DNA of 64,000 bases from Neisseria wadsworthii 9715 (GTDB lineage: Bacteria; Pseudomonadota; Gammaproteobacteria; Burkholderiales; Neisseriaceae), in assembly GCF_000227765.1 (NCBI RefSeq), contig NZ_JH165159.1, positions 544,899 through 608,898 of the forward strand, written 5' to 3'. Of this stretch, positions 27,323-36,236 are shown in pieces. The translations under genes and the position numbers were made by a program. The number at the start of each line of letters is the position of its first letter. The stretch's first letter is position 1. The notes beneath the pieces are model-generated. The model made no database searches. It saw only the letters and a list, made by a program, of their open reading frames with translations, and was not told the origin of the DNA.

Positions 27323-27723
27323 TAAAACGGCACTCCGGAATGAAGAATAATATTGGTGTAAGGCGTTATATCGCCGGTGCGCACGACGGCGCGGGAGGTT
27401 TGGGAAAGCTGTTTGAGCGTTTCGTGGGTAACTTTGTCGGTTTGAATCTGCTTATTTTCTGCATGATCACGGGCAAAACGCCATAAATCGGGGCTGCGTT
27501 TTTCGGTTTCTTCAGCCAGCGTAATCTTTTCCAAGCAGATTTCCTGCAACACCGCATCCAGCACTTGACGCAGCGTGGGCACGCCTAAGCTGACGGCCAA
27601 ATCGATGCAGGGCACGCTGGGGGGAACGGGCAAACCGGCATCGCCGATCACCAGCATGTCGCCGTGCCCTAAAGTGGCAATGAGTTTGGACAGCTCCGCG
27701 TTGAGTACGCCTGTCTGTTTCAT
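27322..27723 (-). CDS. rbsD: D-ribose pyranase
   Basis: A 133-residue enzyme that interconverts pyranose and furanose forms of ribose so that ribokinase can use it. The family start MKQTGVLNAELSKLIATLGHGDMLVIGDAGLPVP with the catalytic histidine and aspartate is clear, as is the C-terminal VVRTGDITPYTNIILHSGVPF. It heads the order D-A-C-B. No ribokinase or RbsR-type repressor follows, so those must be elsewhere. The presence of rbsD is the best evidence that the transporter carries ribose. Confidence 0.95.
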   Translation of the reverse strand: MKQTGVLNAELSKLIATLGHGDMLVIGDAGLPVPPSVPCIDLAVSLGVPTLRQVLDAVLQEICLEKITLAEETEKRSPDLWRFARDHAENKQIQTDKVTHETLKQLSQTSRAVVRTGDITPYTNIILHSGVPF

Positions 27724-27753
27724 GATGGTTCCTTCGCGTAAATTCTCTGTTTC

Positions 27754-27798
27754 AGTGCTTTTATGGCAGTGGGCGTTTGCGCGGGCTGCCGAAGCACT
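27754..27798 (-). promoter_or_regulatory. Two-part stem-loop in the rbs leader
   Basis: AGTGCTT...GGCAG pairs with CTGCC...AAGCACT across a GC-rich loop, just before rbsD. It could be a repressor operator pair or a leader hairpin; the sequence does not decide between them. Confidence 0.35.
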
Positions 27799-27843
27799 TG
27801 ATTTTTCGATAGCAATTGGGATTACTTCCGATTACAAAGCGTA

Positions 27844-27873
27844 AGTATAATGGTTGGCTTGACTGTATTTCAA
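27844..27873 (-). promoter_or_regulatory. Candidate rbs promoter
   Basis: On the minus strand TTGAAA, an 18-base spacer and TATACT would start transcription near 27836, about 113 bases before rbsD. Confidence 0.45.
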
Positions 27874-27934
27874 CGAATATTTAGGAAACAGCTGGTTTTT
27901 GTTAAGGCGGCTTTGCAAAGTATGGGCATCAAAA

Positions 27935-27966
27935 ATGCCTGTCTGAAAAACTTTTCAGACAGGCAT
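27935..27966 (-). terminator. Inverted uptake-word terminator after azurin
   Basis: ATGCCTGTCTGAA and its inverse with a six-base loop lie 30 bases beyond the azurin stop. Confidence 0.7.
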
Positions 27967-27995
27967 GTGCTTATTGTCAAACGGGATTGGAAAAC

Positions 27996-28544
27996 TTAGT
28001 CAACCAATTTGATTTTGCCGCGCATGCTGGCTAAATGGCCGGGGAATGAGCAGAAGAAATCATAGCTTTCTCCGGCGGCAAGTTTAGCGGGATCGAGATT
28101 GAGGGAAGCTTCTTCACCGCCGCCTACAAGAGGTGTGTTGGCAATCACGCGGGTATCGCCGGGCTTCAGGAAGTTTTGTTCGGCACCGGCCGATGCGCCT
28201 TCGCTTATGACGGCCTCAACATCTGAAGTGCGGGCGATTACGATGTCGTGCCCCATGGATGCTTTGGGCAGGGTGCCGGTGTTTTTCAGCTTGACGGTAA
28301 ATGAGGGGCAGGCTTTGCTGATGGTGATTTCGGCGGTGTTGTATTTCATGGTGTCGTTTGCTTCCACAGTGGCCGAGCAAGCTGCCGAAGCGGCAGGGGC
28401 GGACGCCGCGGTGCTTGCAGGTGCGGTTTGCGTTTCGGAAGCGGTGGGGGCTGGTGTTGGGGTTTCGGCTGGTGCGGCAGGCTCTTGGGAGCATGCGCTT
28501 AAACCTATGAGGGCGGCCGCGATTAGGGTGAGATGATATTTCAT
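27996..28544 (-). CDS. laz: Lipid-modified azurin (Laz)
   Basis: A 182-residue copper lipoprotein. A lipobox (LIGLSACSQ) anchors it in a membrane. An Ala/Pro/Thr/Glu-rich linker, like the H.8 epitope of pathogenic Neisseria, covers about residues 22-53. The cupredoxin domain follows with copper ligands in ASMGHDIVI (His) and [16 protein letters not shown] (Cys, His, Met). In Neisseria this protein is an electron carrier to terminal reductases and peroxidase, which fits its place beside ccp. AAGGAATAC precedes the start. Confidence 0.95.
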   Translation of the reverse strand: MKYHLTLIAAALIGLSACSQEPAAPAETPTPAPTASETQTAPASTAASAPAASAACSATVEANDTMKYNTAEITISKACPSFTVKLKNTGTLPKASMGHDIVIARTSDVEAVISEGASAGAEQNFLKPGDTRVIANTPLVGGGEEASLNLDPAKLAAGESYDFFCSFPGHLASMRGKIKLVD

Positions 28545-28648
28545 ATGTATTCCTTTCTTGTCTATAAAGCGGATGGTTCCTGCCGGCTTTGTTCCGCCTT
28601 GTATGGAAATGTTTATAGCTGGATTGGTATGGTTTTGATGAACGTAAG

Positions 28649-28681
28649 GCCTGTCTGAAAACCAGTCGGTTTCAGACAGGC
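28649..28681 (-). terminator. Inverted uptake-word terminator after ccp
   Basis: GCCTGTCTGAA and its inverse, separated by 11 bases, lie ten bases past the ccp stop codon. Confidence 0.65.
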
Positions 28682-28690
28682 ATACGGAGG

Positions 28691-29849
28691 TTAGTTATTG
28701 TCCGGTCGGGATTGCGGCGAATAAGCGGGCGGCAATTCCGGTAGCACGAGCGCTTCTTTGGGCACACTGCCGGACAAGGTGTTTAAGAAGGCAACAATAT
28801 TGCGCACTTCTTCTTCCGGCAGTTTTTTGCCCAGTTGGGCCTCGCCCATGATGCCCACGGCTTTTTCCAGCTCACACACGCTGCCGTCGTGGAAATAGGG
28901 ATAGGTTTTGGCCACATTGCGCAGGCCGGGCACGCGGAACACGAATTTGTCGTTTTCGGCTTTGGTTACTTCAAAACGGCCCTCGTCATGCTTTTTGCTG
29001 CCGGTAAACTGCCAGTAAGGGCCTTTAACCAAACCGAATTTTTTGGAAAGAATTGCCGCCGAGGTTAACGCCTTGGTGGCAGGCAATGCAGCCGTTGTTG
29101 ATAAACGAGCGCACACCTTTGCGCTCTTCGGGCGAAAGGGCGTTGATGTTGCCTTTCAGATAATCATCCCATTTTGTGGGCGTGATCAGAGTGCGTTCAA
29201 ACGCGGCGATGGCATCGGTAATGTTGGCAAAAGACACGGCTCCGCCGTTTTCGCCGTAAGCTTTTTTGAATAAAGCTTGATATTCGGGAATTTCAGCAAT
29301 TTTCTTTTCAACCGATGCTTCGTTGGTATTGGCCATTTCCACAGGATTGAGCAGCGGGCCGCCGGCTTGCTCTTCAACTGTGGCGGCGCGGCCGTCCCAA
29401 AACTGGCTGCCGAGCAAAGCGGCGTTTAATACCGTGGGCGAGTTGCGGCCGCCGAACTGGCCTTTATGGCCTTGGCTGGTCGACATATTGTCTACGCCGG
29501 CGCTGGCTAAGTTGTGGCAGGAATTGCAGCTGACCGTATTGCCGCGCGAAAGGCGGGGATCGTGCCAAAGCTGGCGGCCGAGTTTGACTTGTTCTTCGCT
29601 AAATGGATGGGCTTTCTGCATCTCTTCCAATGAGGGCAGCGGTTGGAAAATCCCTTGGGCTTGTTTCAGCAGGGCTTTGTCTTCTTCTGATGCGTTGCCT
29701 GCGTCTGCAACAGCCGGGGCGGATGCGGGAGCCGGAGCTTTGGATGAAGTTTGCGGCGCTTGTTCTGCTTTCTTGTCGGTTTTGGATTCGCCGCAGGCGG
29801 CCAATAATGCCAGCAGGGTCAAACTGCCGATTTTTACGGTATGGTTCAT
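28691..29849 (-). pseudogene. ccp: Cytochrome c peroxidase lipoprotein, frameshifted
   Basis: A di-haem peroxidase that would reduce hydrogen peroxide in the periplasm. The first frame starts with a lipobox (LLALLAACGES), an Ala/Pro-rich linker, the first haem site CNSCH and the second CIACHQG. It then ends early at about 29025 after GGNSFQK. The rest (FGLVKGPYWQFTG, RVPGLRNVAKTYPYFHDGSV, to the end) continues in another frame to 28691. The break is a run of six A on the coding strand (29039-29044 on plus); five would restore one reading frame of about 385 residues. It may be a true mutation, a variable tract or a sequencing error. An FNR box lies upstream. Confidence 0.88.
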
Positions 29850-29945
29850 GATGGTTCCTTTGAGTTATGTTTATTTTTGGTATCGTTTGCGCTGTTTCTT
29901 ATGACAAACGCAAGCTTAAGTGTAAACTTTGTAAAAAACCGTCGG

Positions 29946-29959
29946 TTGATTTAAGTCAA
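29946..29959 (-). promoter_or_regulatory. FNR box for ccp
   Basis: TTGATTTAAGTCAA matches TTGAT-N4-ATCAA with one change. On the minus strand a -10 word TACACT lies at 29919-29924, which places the box centre about 41 bases upstream of the predicted start, the activating position. I recall neisserial ccp being FNR-dependent. Confidence 0.75.
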
Positions 29960-29987
29960 TGGGTTTGGATTTTGATGCGGAATGAAT

Positions 29988-30021
29988 AATGCCTGTCTGA
30001 AAACCAATTCAGACAGGCATT
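29988..30021. terminator. Inverted uptake-word terminator after ubiG
   Basis: AATGCCTGTCTGAA and its inverse, followed in leftward direction by an AT-rich stretch; 25 bases beyond the ubiG stop. Confidence 0.7.
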
Positions 30022-30045
30022 GTTGTGTTGAAGTGTGGGGGAAGC

Positions 30046-30768
30046 CTACACTGGTTTGCAGGCAATCATGTAGTTCACGTCGGTATTGTCGTTTAGCGAG
30101 TAAACTTTGGTCAGCGGGTTGTAGCCCATGCCTTTGGTGTCCACCACGTCAAGCCCGGCTTGGCGGCACATGCGCGCAAGTTCGGCGGGGGTGATGAATT
30201 TTTTCCAGTCGTGCGTGCCTTTGGGCACGAGGTTTAAAATGTATTCGGCACCGAGAATGGCGTGAACGTAGGATTTCGGGTTGCGGTTGATGGTGGAGAA
30301 AAACACCATGCCGTCGGGTTTCACCAATTTGGCGCAGGCGCGGATGATGGAATCGGGGTCGGGAACGTGCTCCATCATTTCCATGCAGGTTACGATGTCG
30401 TAGCCGTGCGGGGCTTCGGCAGCCAAGTCTTCCACGCTGATGCAGCGGTATTTCAGATTCCCTACACCTGATTCAAGCGCGTGCAATTCAGCGATTTTCA
30501 GCGATTTTTCAGCCATATCGATGCCGGTTACGGCTTCCGCCCCCAGTTTGGCCATGCTTTCGGAAAGAATGCCGCCGCCGCAGCCGACATCCAGCACGGT
30601 TTTTCCGGCCAGCTGCCCGTGCCGGTCGATATAGCCCAGCCGCAGGGGATTAATGTCGTGCAGCGGTTTGAATTCGCCGGCGGTATCCCACCATTTGTGG
30701 GCGAGGCGGCTGAATTTGTCGATTTCGGCATCGTCTACATTGCGTTCGGGTTCGGTATGCTGATCCAT
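30046..30768 (-). CDS. ubiG: Ubiquinone biosynthesis O-methyltransferase
   Basis: A 240-residue SAM-dependent enzyme that performs the two O-methylations of ubiquinone synthesis. The SAM-binding motif I is [13 protein letters not shown] near residue 65, followed by [12 protein letters not shown] and [11 protein letters not shown]. The start chosen ([28 protein letters not shown]) matches the family; an open frame continues upstream but crosses an uptake-word pair at 30840-30869. It supplies the quinone used by the complex I encoded later in the window. Confidence 0.95.
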   Translation of the reverse strand: MDQHTEPERNVDDAEIDKFSRLAHKWWDTAGEFKPLHDINPLRLGYIDRHGQLAGKTVLDVGCGGGILSESMAKLGAEAVTGIDMAEKSLKIAELHALESGVGNLKYRCISVEDLAAEAPHGYDIVTCMEMMEHVPDPDSIIRACAKLVKPDGMVFFSTINRNPKSYVHAILGAEYILNLVPKGTHDWKKFITPAELARMCRQAGLDVVDTKGMGYNPLTKVYSLNDNTDVNYMIACKPV

Positions 30769-30839
30769 GTTTTGCTCATTGGGGTAATGAAAGATTGGCG
30801 GTATTTTAACCCAGATTGCGCGGGGGTGCAGGCTGGTTG

Positions 30840-30869
30840 ATGCCTGTCTGAAAGTTTTCAGACAGGCAT
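30840..30869. terminator. Inverted uptake-word pair upstream of ubiG
   Basis: ATGCCTGTCTGAA and its inverse, loop four bases. It lies between the divergent starts of ubiG and the membrane-protein gene, so any terminator role is unclear. Confidence 0.5.
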
Positions 30870-30991
30870 TCTTAAATTGGCACAGTCGGGTAAGTAAGCG
30901 GGAAATACCGCCCCCATTCAACCAATCAACTATACCGCGCCGGATAATGGTACACTTGCCGCCTTGTTGCCAAGAGTGAAACCATTTGAAA

Positions 30992-31531
30992 ATGAGAAGA
31001 ATATTGTCGTCGCTGCCGGTGTGGATTGTGTTGGCGGATATGCTTTACGGATTTTCGGCCAACCTGGCCAAAAGCCTGCACCTGAACAAACAGGAGCTGC
31101 CCAAAGACGGGCTGCCGGTTGCACCCGAAATCGCGTTTAACGGCTTGCAGGTGCTGGCAAACGGCGGCATGGTGCTGATTGTGGGCTTCGGGCTGCTGGT
31201 GTTGCTGCGGCTCAACCGCACCGTGCTGCAAAAGCGCGTGATGCACATCGGCTTTTTCTCCACGCTGGGCTTGCTTGCCGTGTTGGCATTTTCATTGGGT
31301 TCGCTATGGGAATGGGCTTGGGCTTTGGTGAAAATGGCGGGCGGGCAGCAAGTGGTGTCGTTTTCTAATCCGCGCTATCTGATTGTGGCGCTTTGCCTGC
31401 CTTGGATTGCCATACTTACTATCCTGCGCTTGGCGGGCTGGTACCGCTTGAGCAGGCGGCAGGAGCGGTTGGCGGCAGCCCAAGCAGATTATGCGACAAG
31501 CGGAGAGGAAACGCCGCCGCAAAACGGATAA
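30992..31531 (+). CDS. Uncharacterised inner-membrane protein
   Basis: A 179-residue protein with about four hydrophobic segments (near residues 8-25, 50-72, 84-112, 128-145) and a charged C-terminal tail ([25 protein letters not shown]). A TTG two codons earlier is possible; the ATG fits better with the preceding GTGAAACC. I do not recognise the family. It stands alone between ubiG and rnpB, and an uptake word follows its stop at once. Confidence 0.75.
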   Translation: MRRILSSLPVWIVLADMLYGFSANLAKSLHLNKQELPKDGLPVAPEIAFNGLQVLANGGMVLIVGFGLLVLLRLNRTVLQKRVMHIGFFSTLGLLAVLAFSLGSLWEWAWALVKMAGGQQVVSFSNPRYLIVALCLPWIAILTILRLAGWYRLSRRQERLAAAQADYATSGEETPPQNG

Positions 31532-31568
31532 TGCCTGTCTGAAACCGAATGCCGCCGCCACTTCATGC

Positions 31569-31574
31569 TATAAT
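31569..31574 (+). promoter_or_regulatory. -10 box of rnpB
   Basis: A perfect TATAAT stands eight bases ahead of the predicted 5' end of the RNase P RNA. Confidence 0.6.
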
Positions 31575-31581
31575 CGCCGCC

Positions 31582-31951
31582 GCATACAGGTAGAACAGGC
31601 AATCGCCGCGCAAGGCTTCGTGCCTTGCGGGGAGGAAAGTCCGGGCTCCGCAGAGCAGAATGCCGGCTAACGGCCGGGCGCGGTAACGCGACGGAAAGTG
31701 GAACAGAAAGCAATACCGCCGATGGCTGCTTCGGGCAGCACAGGTAAGGGTGAAAAGGTGCGGTAAGAGCGCACCGTGCACTTGGTAACAAGGCGCAGCA
31801 GGCTAAACCCCATTCGGAGCAAGACCAAACAGAACACCACGACGCTGCTCGCCGAGTGTTCGGGTAGGTTGCTGGAGCGCATCAGCAATGGTGCGCCTAG
31901 AGGAATGATTGCCCAACGACAGAACCCGGCTTATCGTTTTGCCTGTATGCC
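31582..31951 (+). ncRNA. rnpB: RNase P RNA (type A)
   Basis: The catalytic RNA of the tRNA 5' processing enzyme. The P1 helix pairs GCATACAGG at 31582-31590 with CCTGTATGC at 31942-31950. The conserved core GAGGAAAGTCCGGGCTCC follows near 31627, then CGGTAACGCGACGGAAAGTGGAACAGAAA, and the 3' core AGAGGAATGATTGCC...ACAGAACCCGGCTTAT near 31900-31933. The total of about 370 nucleotides is normal for proteobacteria. Ends are inferred from pairing. Confidence 0.96.
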
Positions 31952-31975
31952 TTTATTTTTTATCTTGAATTAAAC

Positions 31976-32020
31976 AATGCCTGTCTGAAAACAAGCTAAG
32001 TAAGTTTTCAGACAGGCATT
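31976..32020 (+). terminator. Inverted uptake-word terminator after rnpB
   Basis: CAATGCCTGTCTGAA and its inverse with a 17-base loop. It serves both rnpB and the converging FKBP gene. Confidence 0.65.
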
Positions 32021-32042
32021 GGCTTATCGGTGGTAAAACCGA

Positions 32043-32369
32043 TCAATCGTGCACTTTCAGCAGCTCCACCTCGAATACCAGCGTGGCATTGGGCGGAATC
32101 ACGCCGCCTGCTCCGCGCGCGCCATAACCCATTTCCGGCGGAATGGTCAGCTTGCGTTTGCCGCCTTCTTTCATGCCGCCGAAGCCTTCGTCCCAGCCGG
32201 CAATCACTTGGCCCACGCCCAAAGTGATGGTGAGCGGCTGGCTGCGGTCGAGGCTGGAATCGAACTTTGTGCCGTCTTCCAGCCAGCCGGTGTAATGCAC
32301 GGTAATTTCTTTACCTTTTACGGCTTCTTTGCCGCTGCCGGTTTCGATGTCTTCAATCTTCAGGCTCAT
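32043..32369 (-). CDS. FKBP-type peptidyl-prolyl isomerase
   Basis: A 108-residue single FKBP domain without a signal peptide, so likely cytoplasmic. Pattern: VTVHYTGW-like [33 protein letters not shown]-like [24 protein letters not shown], and [23 protein letters not shown], with the usual active-site aromatic and acidic residues. It catalyses proline isomerisation during folding. Length equals the short rotamases of Neisseria. GGAGCGT precedes the start. Confidence 0.94.
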   Translation of the reverse strand: MSLKIEDIETGSGKEAVKGKEITVHYTGWLEDGTKFDSSLDRSQPLTITLGVGQVIAGWDEGFGGMKEGGKRKLTIPPEMGYGARGAGGVIPPNATLVFEVELLKVHD

Positions 32370-32418
32370 AAACGCTCCTTGCTGTTGCGGGTTGGAAATG
32401 CCCGAAGCGTAACACAGT

Positions 32419-32649
32419 TCAGCTGCCTACGCATTGGTGCAGCGGGATTTTGCTTTTTTGGGGAGAGCGGATGCCTTTTTTGCGTTCATAGCGGTTCCAT
32501 GCTTTTTCATGGAAATAAAACACCACTGTGTTGGCAAGCGGTTCAATCAGCGCCACGGCGCTGGAAATGCCGATGCTGCCGGTAAGCAGATAAGCGATGC
32601 TGAAGGCAACGCCGAAGTGTAAAATAGCAAAAGTGATGGTTTTTAACAT
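32419..32649 (-). CDS. DUF2061 small membrane protein
   Basis: A 76-residue protein with two hydrophobic segments (residues 2-22 and 25-45) and the family phrase [16 protein letters not shown] near residue 50. Members are small inner-membrane proteins of unknown role. An open frame continues 26 codons upstream, but the chosen ATG gives the normal domain start [12 protein letters not shown]. It is a lone gene upstream of and divergent from the next. Confidence 0.8.
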   Translation of the reverse strand: MLKTITFAILHFGVAFSIAYLLTGSIGISSAVALIEPLANTVVFYFHEKAWNRYERKKGIRSPQKSKIPLHQCVGS

Positions 32650-32808
32650 AATCTTAAGTGCGGTTTGTGTTTTAATAATGAAACACAATATCATTTGCCG
32701 CCGCAGAAGCCCATGTGATTTTCTCAATCTGATGTTAGTTAAAATAAATCGTTATTCTTTTTAAGATTTAAAATGCTAAAAACATAGCCTTCAATAAAGG
32801 AGCAAAGC

Positions 32809-33756
32809 ATGCTCAATATCGTGATTCTCGACCGTGATACCTTACCCGACCAAGCTTTCCAACCCAAATGCCCGCACACGCTCACCGAATATCCTTACAC
32901 CGAGCCGGAAGACACAGCCGAACGGATTGCCGGTGCCGATGTCATCATCACCAATAAAGTGGTGATTAATGCGCAACATATCGCCGATAATCCGCAGCTC
33001 AAGCTGATTGCCATTGCCGCTACCGGTTATGACAATGTGGATATTCAAGCCGCCAAAGCAGCGGGCATTACCGTGTGCAACATCCGCGCTTACGGCAATG
33101 AATCGGTGGCCGAACATGCGTTTATGCTAATGATTGCCCTGATGCGCAATCTGCCCGCCTATCAGCGCGACGTAGCGGCCGGAGTGTGGGAGCAGGCGCG
33201 TTTCTTTTGCCATTTCGGTGCACCCATGCGTGATTTGAACGGCAAAACGCTGGCGATTTTCGGGCGCGGCAACATCGGCAAGATGCTGGCCGGTTACGCG
33301 GAGGCGTTTAAAATGAACGTGGTGTTCGGGGAACACAAACATGCTTCAACCGTGCGTGAAGGGTATGTGCCATTTGAAGAAGCCATCCGCAGAGCCGACG
33401 TGGTTTCCCTGCATTGCCCGCTCAATCCGCAAACGCGCAACATGATAGGCGAAGCCGAGCTGCAAAACATGAAACCCGGCGCTATCCTGATTAACTGCGG
33501 ACGCGGCGGCCTGGTTGACGAACATGCCCTGATTGCCGCGCTGAAATACGGCACGCTGGGCGGCGCCGGTTTCGACGTGCTCACCGAAGAGCCGCCGCGC
33601 AACGGCAACCCGCTGCTCAAAACCCGCTTGCCCAACCTGATTGTCACGCCGCATATGGCCTGGGGCAGCATCGAAGCGCGCAACCGCCTGTTTGACATCC
33701 TGCGTGAAAATGTGGAGCGCTTTGCAGAGGGCAAGCCGCAGAACGTGGTGGTGTAG
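32809..33756 (+). CDS. D-2-hydroxyacid dehydrogenase, glycerate-dehydrogenase-like
   Basis: A 315-residue NAD-dependent dehydrogenase. The nucleotide motif GRGNIGKMLAGYAEAFKMNVVF is near residue 150. The catalytic Arg is in ILINCGRGGLVDE near residue 235, Glu in DVLTEEPPRNGNPLL, and His in VTPHMAWGS near 285. This is the HprA/SerA-like family acting on glycerate, hydroxypyruvate or related acids; HprA is the closest in my judgement. AAAGGAGCAAAGC precedes the ATG. Confidence 0.88.
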   Translation: MLNIVILDRDTLPDQAFQPKCPHTLTEYPYTEPEDTAERIAGADVIITNKVVINAQHIADNPQLKLIAIAATGYDNVDIQAAKAAGITVCNIRAYGNESVAEHAFMLMIALMRNLPAYQRDVAAGVWEQARFFCHFGAPMRDLNGKTLAIFGRGNIGKMLAGYAEAFKMNVVFGEHKHASTVREGYVPFEEAIRRADVVSLHCPLNPQTRNMIGEAELQNMKPGAILINCGRGGLVDEHALIAALKYGTLGGAGFDVLTEEPPRNGNPLLKTRLPNLIVTPHMAWGSIEARNRLFDILRENVERFAEGKPQNVVV

Positions 33757-33763
33757 TTGAATG

Positions 33764-33797
33764 ATGCCTGTCTGAAAAGATGGATTCAGACAGGCAT
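33764..33797 (+). terminator. Inverted uptake-word terminator
   Basis: ATGCCTGTCTGAA and its inverse, eight bases past the stop of the dehydrogenase gene. Confidence 0.7.
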
Positions 33798-33876
33798 AGT
33801 GTTCAATGTTAAAATACCGGCTTGATACACTCAGGGTGCGGGCTTTCTTGCCCGCCCGCTTTTTATTGCTGCCAAC

Positions 33877-36012
33877 ATGCTGACCGACCTAGAAAAAAAC
33901 GCCATCCGCGACCACTACCGCGCCATTTCCGAAAACCTGCCGCAGTTCACGCCGCGACCCTCGCAGCGCGAAATGATTGCGGCTGTGGCCAACGCGTTTT
34001 CACGCAGCAAAGTGCGGGAAGAGGGCGAAGAAGCGCCCGAGCGCGAGGGCGAGAGCATCGCCGTTATCGAAGGGCCCACCGGCGTGGGCAAATCGCTGGC
34101 TTATCTGCTGGCGGGCGGCATTATGGCGCAAACGCGCGGCAAACGTCTGATTGTGTCGAGCGCTACCGTGGCTTTGCAGGAGCAATTGGTCAACCGGGAT
34201 TTGCCTTTTCTGGTGGAAAAAAGCGGCCTTGAACTCAGCTTTGCCCTCGCCAAAGGGCGCGGCCGTTATTTGTGCCCCTATAAGCTTTACCAGCTCACCC
34301 AAACCAATGCGCAAACCAACCTTTTGGGTTTTGAAGACCTGCCTTCCGTGATGTTCAGCGACAAGCCGAGCGCGCAAGATTTGGACACTTTGCGCAAGCT
34401 GGCGGACGAATTTGCCGCCCGCCGCTTCAACGGCGACCGCGACACGTGGCCGGAAAAAATCCCCGATAAACTGTGGTTTCAAATTACCAACGACCGGCAC
34501 GGCTGTCTGAAAGCCGCCTGCCCCAACCGCCCCGAATGCCCATTTTTCCTAGCGCGCGAAACATTGGAAACCGTAGATGTGGTGGTGGCCAACCATGATT
34601 TGCTGCTTTCCGACATCAGCATGGGCGGCGGCGTGATTCTGCCTGCGCCTGAAAACAGTTTCTACTGTATCGACGAAGCCCACCATCTGCCCAAAAAAGC
34701 CCTCAGCCGCTTTGCCGCCGAACATTCGGTAAACCTGGCGTTGTGGACGGTGGAAAAGCTGCCCGCCATTGTGAACAAAGTGGCCGCGTTAACCGACAAA
34801 ACCGAGCCCGCCAACCTGGCCGACGAAGCCGCCGCCGGTCTGCAGGAAAGCCTGTCTGAATGGCTGTTCCACCTCGGCAGCGAACCGAAGTTGGATTTAA
34901 GCGGCAAAGACAACGATCCCGTTTGGCTCTGGGAAGACGGAAAAATTCCGCCCGACTTGGCTTTGCTGGTTTCCAACACGAATACCGCCGCCAAAAGCCT
35001 GCTTAAAAACATATATAGCTTAAGCGACGCGCTGGCCGCCGCCCGCCGCGACAAAGACAAAGACGGCCCGCTAATCGACCGCCTTACCGGAGAATTAGGC
35101 CTTTTTGTCGCGCGCGTCGAACAAATCGCCGCCGTGTGGGAACTGATGGCGACCGAGCCGGAGGAAGGGCAGGAGCCGTTGGCCAAATGGGTGGAGCGGA
35201 AAACCGGCGACAAAAACGACTATATATTCAATGCCAGCCCCATTAGCAGCGCAGGCCATCTGGCCAACGGTTTGTGGCGCCGCGCCGCAGGTGCATTGTT
35301 AACCTCGGCTACCTTGCGTTCACTAGGTAATTTCGACCTGCTGCTGCGCCAAACCGGTCTGATATGGCTTCCCGACACCACCACGCTGGCCCTACAAAGC
35401 CCGTTTAATTTCGCAGAGCAGGGCGAGCTCTATATTCCGCCGCTAGCCGCCAGCCCGAAAACGCCGGATGCCCACACCGACGCCATTGTCGAATGGCTGC
35501 CCAAACTCATATCCGCCGAAGAAGCCATTGGTACGCTGGTGTTGTTTACCTCGAAAAAACAGATGAATGAAGTGGCCATGCGCTTGCCGGAAAGCCATTT
35601 GCCTTATCTTTTAATACAGGGTGAAATTCCCAAAGCCGTGCTGCTGCAAAAGCATTACGAAGCAATTGCAGCAGGCCGACCCAGCATTATTTTCGGGCTG
35701 GACAGCTTCGCCGAAGGCTTGGATTTGCCCGGCGAAGCCTGCGTACAGGTCATCATTGCCAAACTCCCGTTTTCCATGCCCGACAACCCGATTGAAAAAA
35801 CGCAAAGCCGCTGGATTGAGCAGCGCGGCGGCACACCGTTTATAGAAATTACCGTACCGGAAGCCAGCATCAAGTTGGTGCAGGCCGTGGGCAGGCTTAT
35901 CCGTACAGAGCGCGACTACGGCCGTGTAACCATCCTCGATACCCGCATCCAAACCCATTCCTACGGCAAACGCCTGCTCGCCTGCCTGCCGCCGTTTAAG
36001 CGGATAGGTTGA
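33877..36012 (+). CDS. dinG: ATP-dependent DNA helicase DinG
   Basis: A 711-residue XPD-like 5'-3' helicase that resolves R-loops and forked structures. Walker A GPTGVGKSLAYLLAGG is near residue 65. The iron-sulfur cysteines appear in GRGRYLCPYKL and CLKAACPNRPECPFFLARE (residues about 130-225), Walker B as CIDEAHHLPK near 265, and motif VI as KLVQAVGRLIRTERDYG near 670. Length fits DinG. GCCTGTCTGAA words inside the gene match the resident dialect. Confidence 0.96.
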   Translation: MLTDLEKNAIRDHYRAISENLPQFTPRPSQREMIAAVANAFSRSKVREEGEEAPEREGESIAVIEGPTGVGKSLAYLLAGGIMAQTRGKRLIVSSATVALQEQLVNRDLPFLVEKSGLELSFALAKGRGRYLCPYKLYQLTQTNAQTNLLGFEDLPSVMFSDKPSAQDLDTLRKLADEFAARRFNGDRDTWPEKIPDKLWFQITNDRHGCLKAACPNRPECPFFLARETLETVDVVVANHDLLLSDISMGGGVILPAPENSFYCIDEAHHLPKKALSRFAAEHSVNLALWTVEKLPAIVNKVAALTDKTEPANLADEAAAGLQESLSEWLFHLGSEPKLDLSGKDNDPVWLWEDGKIPPDLALLVSNTNTAAKSLLKNIYSLSDALAAARRDKDKDGPLIDRLTGELGLFVARVEQIAAVWELMATEPEEGQEPLAKWVERKTGDKNDYIFNASPISSAGHLANGLWRRAAGALLTSATLRSLGNFDLLLRQTGLIWLPDTTTLALQSPFNFAEQGELYIPPLAASPKTPDAHTDAIVEWLPKLISAEEAIGTLVLFTSKKQMNEVAMRLPESHLPYLLIQGEIPKAVLLQKHYEAIAAGRPSIIFGLDSFAEGLDLPGEACVQVIIAKLPFSMPDNPIEKTQSRWIEQRGGTPFIEITVPEASIKLVQAVGRLIRTERDYGRVTILDTRIQTHSYGKRLLACLPPFKRIG

Positions 36013-36092
36013 TGAGTTTGACGGTGTTAGATCCAACATAAGGCAACCGTATTTTCAGACAGGCATTCCCATAATCTCAGCCATTTGCCGTT

Positions 36093-36115
36093 ATACTCGG
36101 GTTAAGCCCGAGTAT
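36093..36115. repeat. ATACTCGGG palindrome, copy 4
   Basis: ATACTCGGG-N5-CCCGAGTAT with TTAAG as the central bases. It is outside the catabolic cluster, so the repeat is dispersed in the genome. Confidence 0.7.
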
Positions 36116-36218
36116 GCTATAAAGTGTGCTATTTTCAAGTTGATTCACTATTGTTCGGAAGCTTCATGCCTGTCTGAAAAATCCGGTGCAGATTACATGA
36201 AGTTACATAAGCTTCTAC

Positions 36219-36236
36219 TTCACTGTATACAGTGAA
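36219..36236. promoter_or_regulatory. Perfect 18-bp palindrome
   Basis: TTCACTGTATACAGTGAA is perfectly self-complementary and lies about 640 bases before nuoA. It looks like a dimeric repressor operator but no target gene is adjacent. Confidence 0.35.

Noticed and set aside
29025-29116. Two separate overlapping genes for the peroxidase halves
   Set aside because: The halves join without loss after removal of one A, each lacks a complete domain, and the second has no start signal; a frameshift is simpler.
31569-31973. Short open frames over rnpB on both strands
   Set aside because: The region is a structured RNA with all conserved RNase P blocks; the frames have no protein features.
36219-36236. 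LexA box
   Set aside because: The spacing between CTGT and ACAG is two bases instead of eight, and Neisseria are not known to have LexA.
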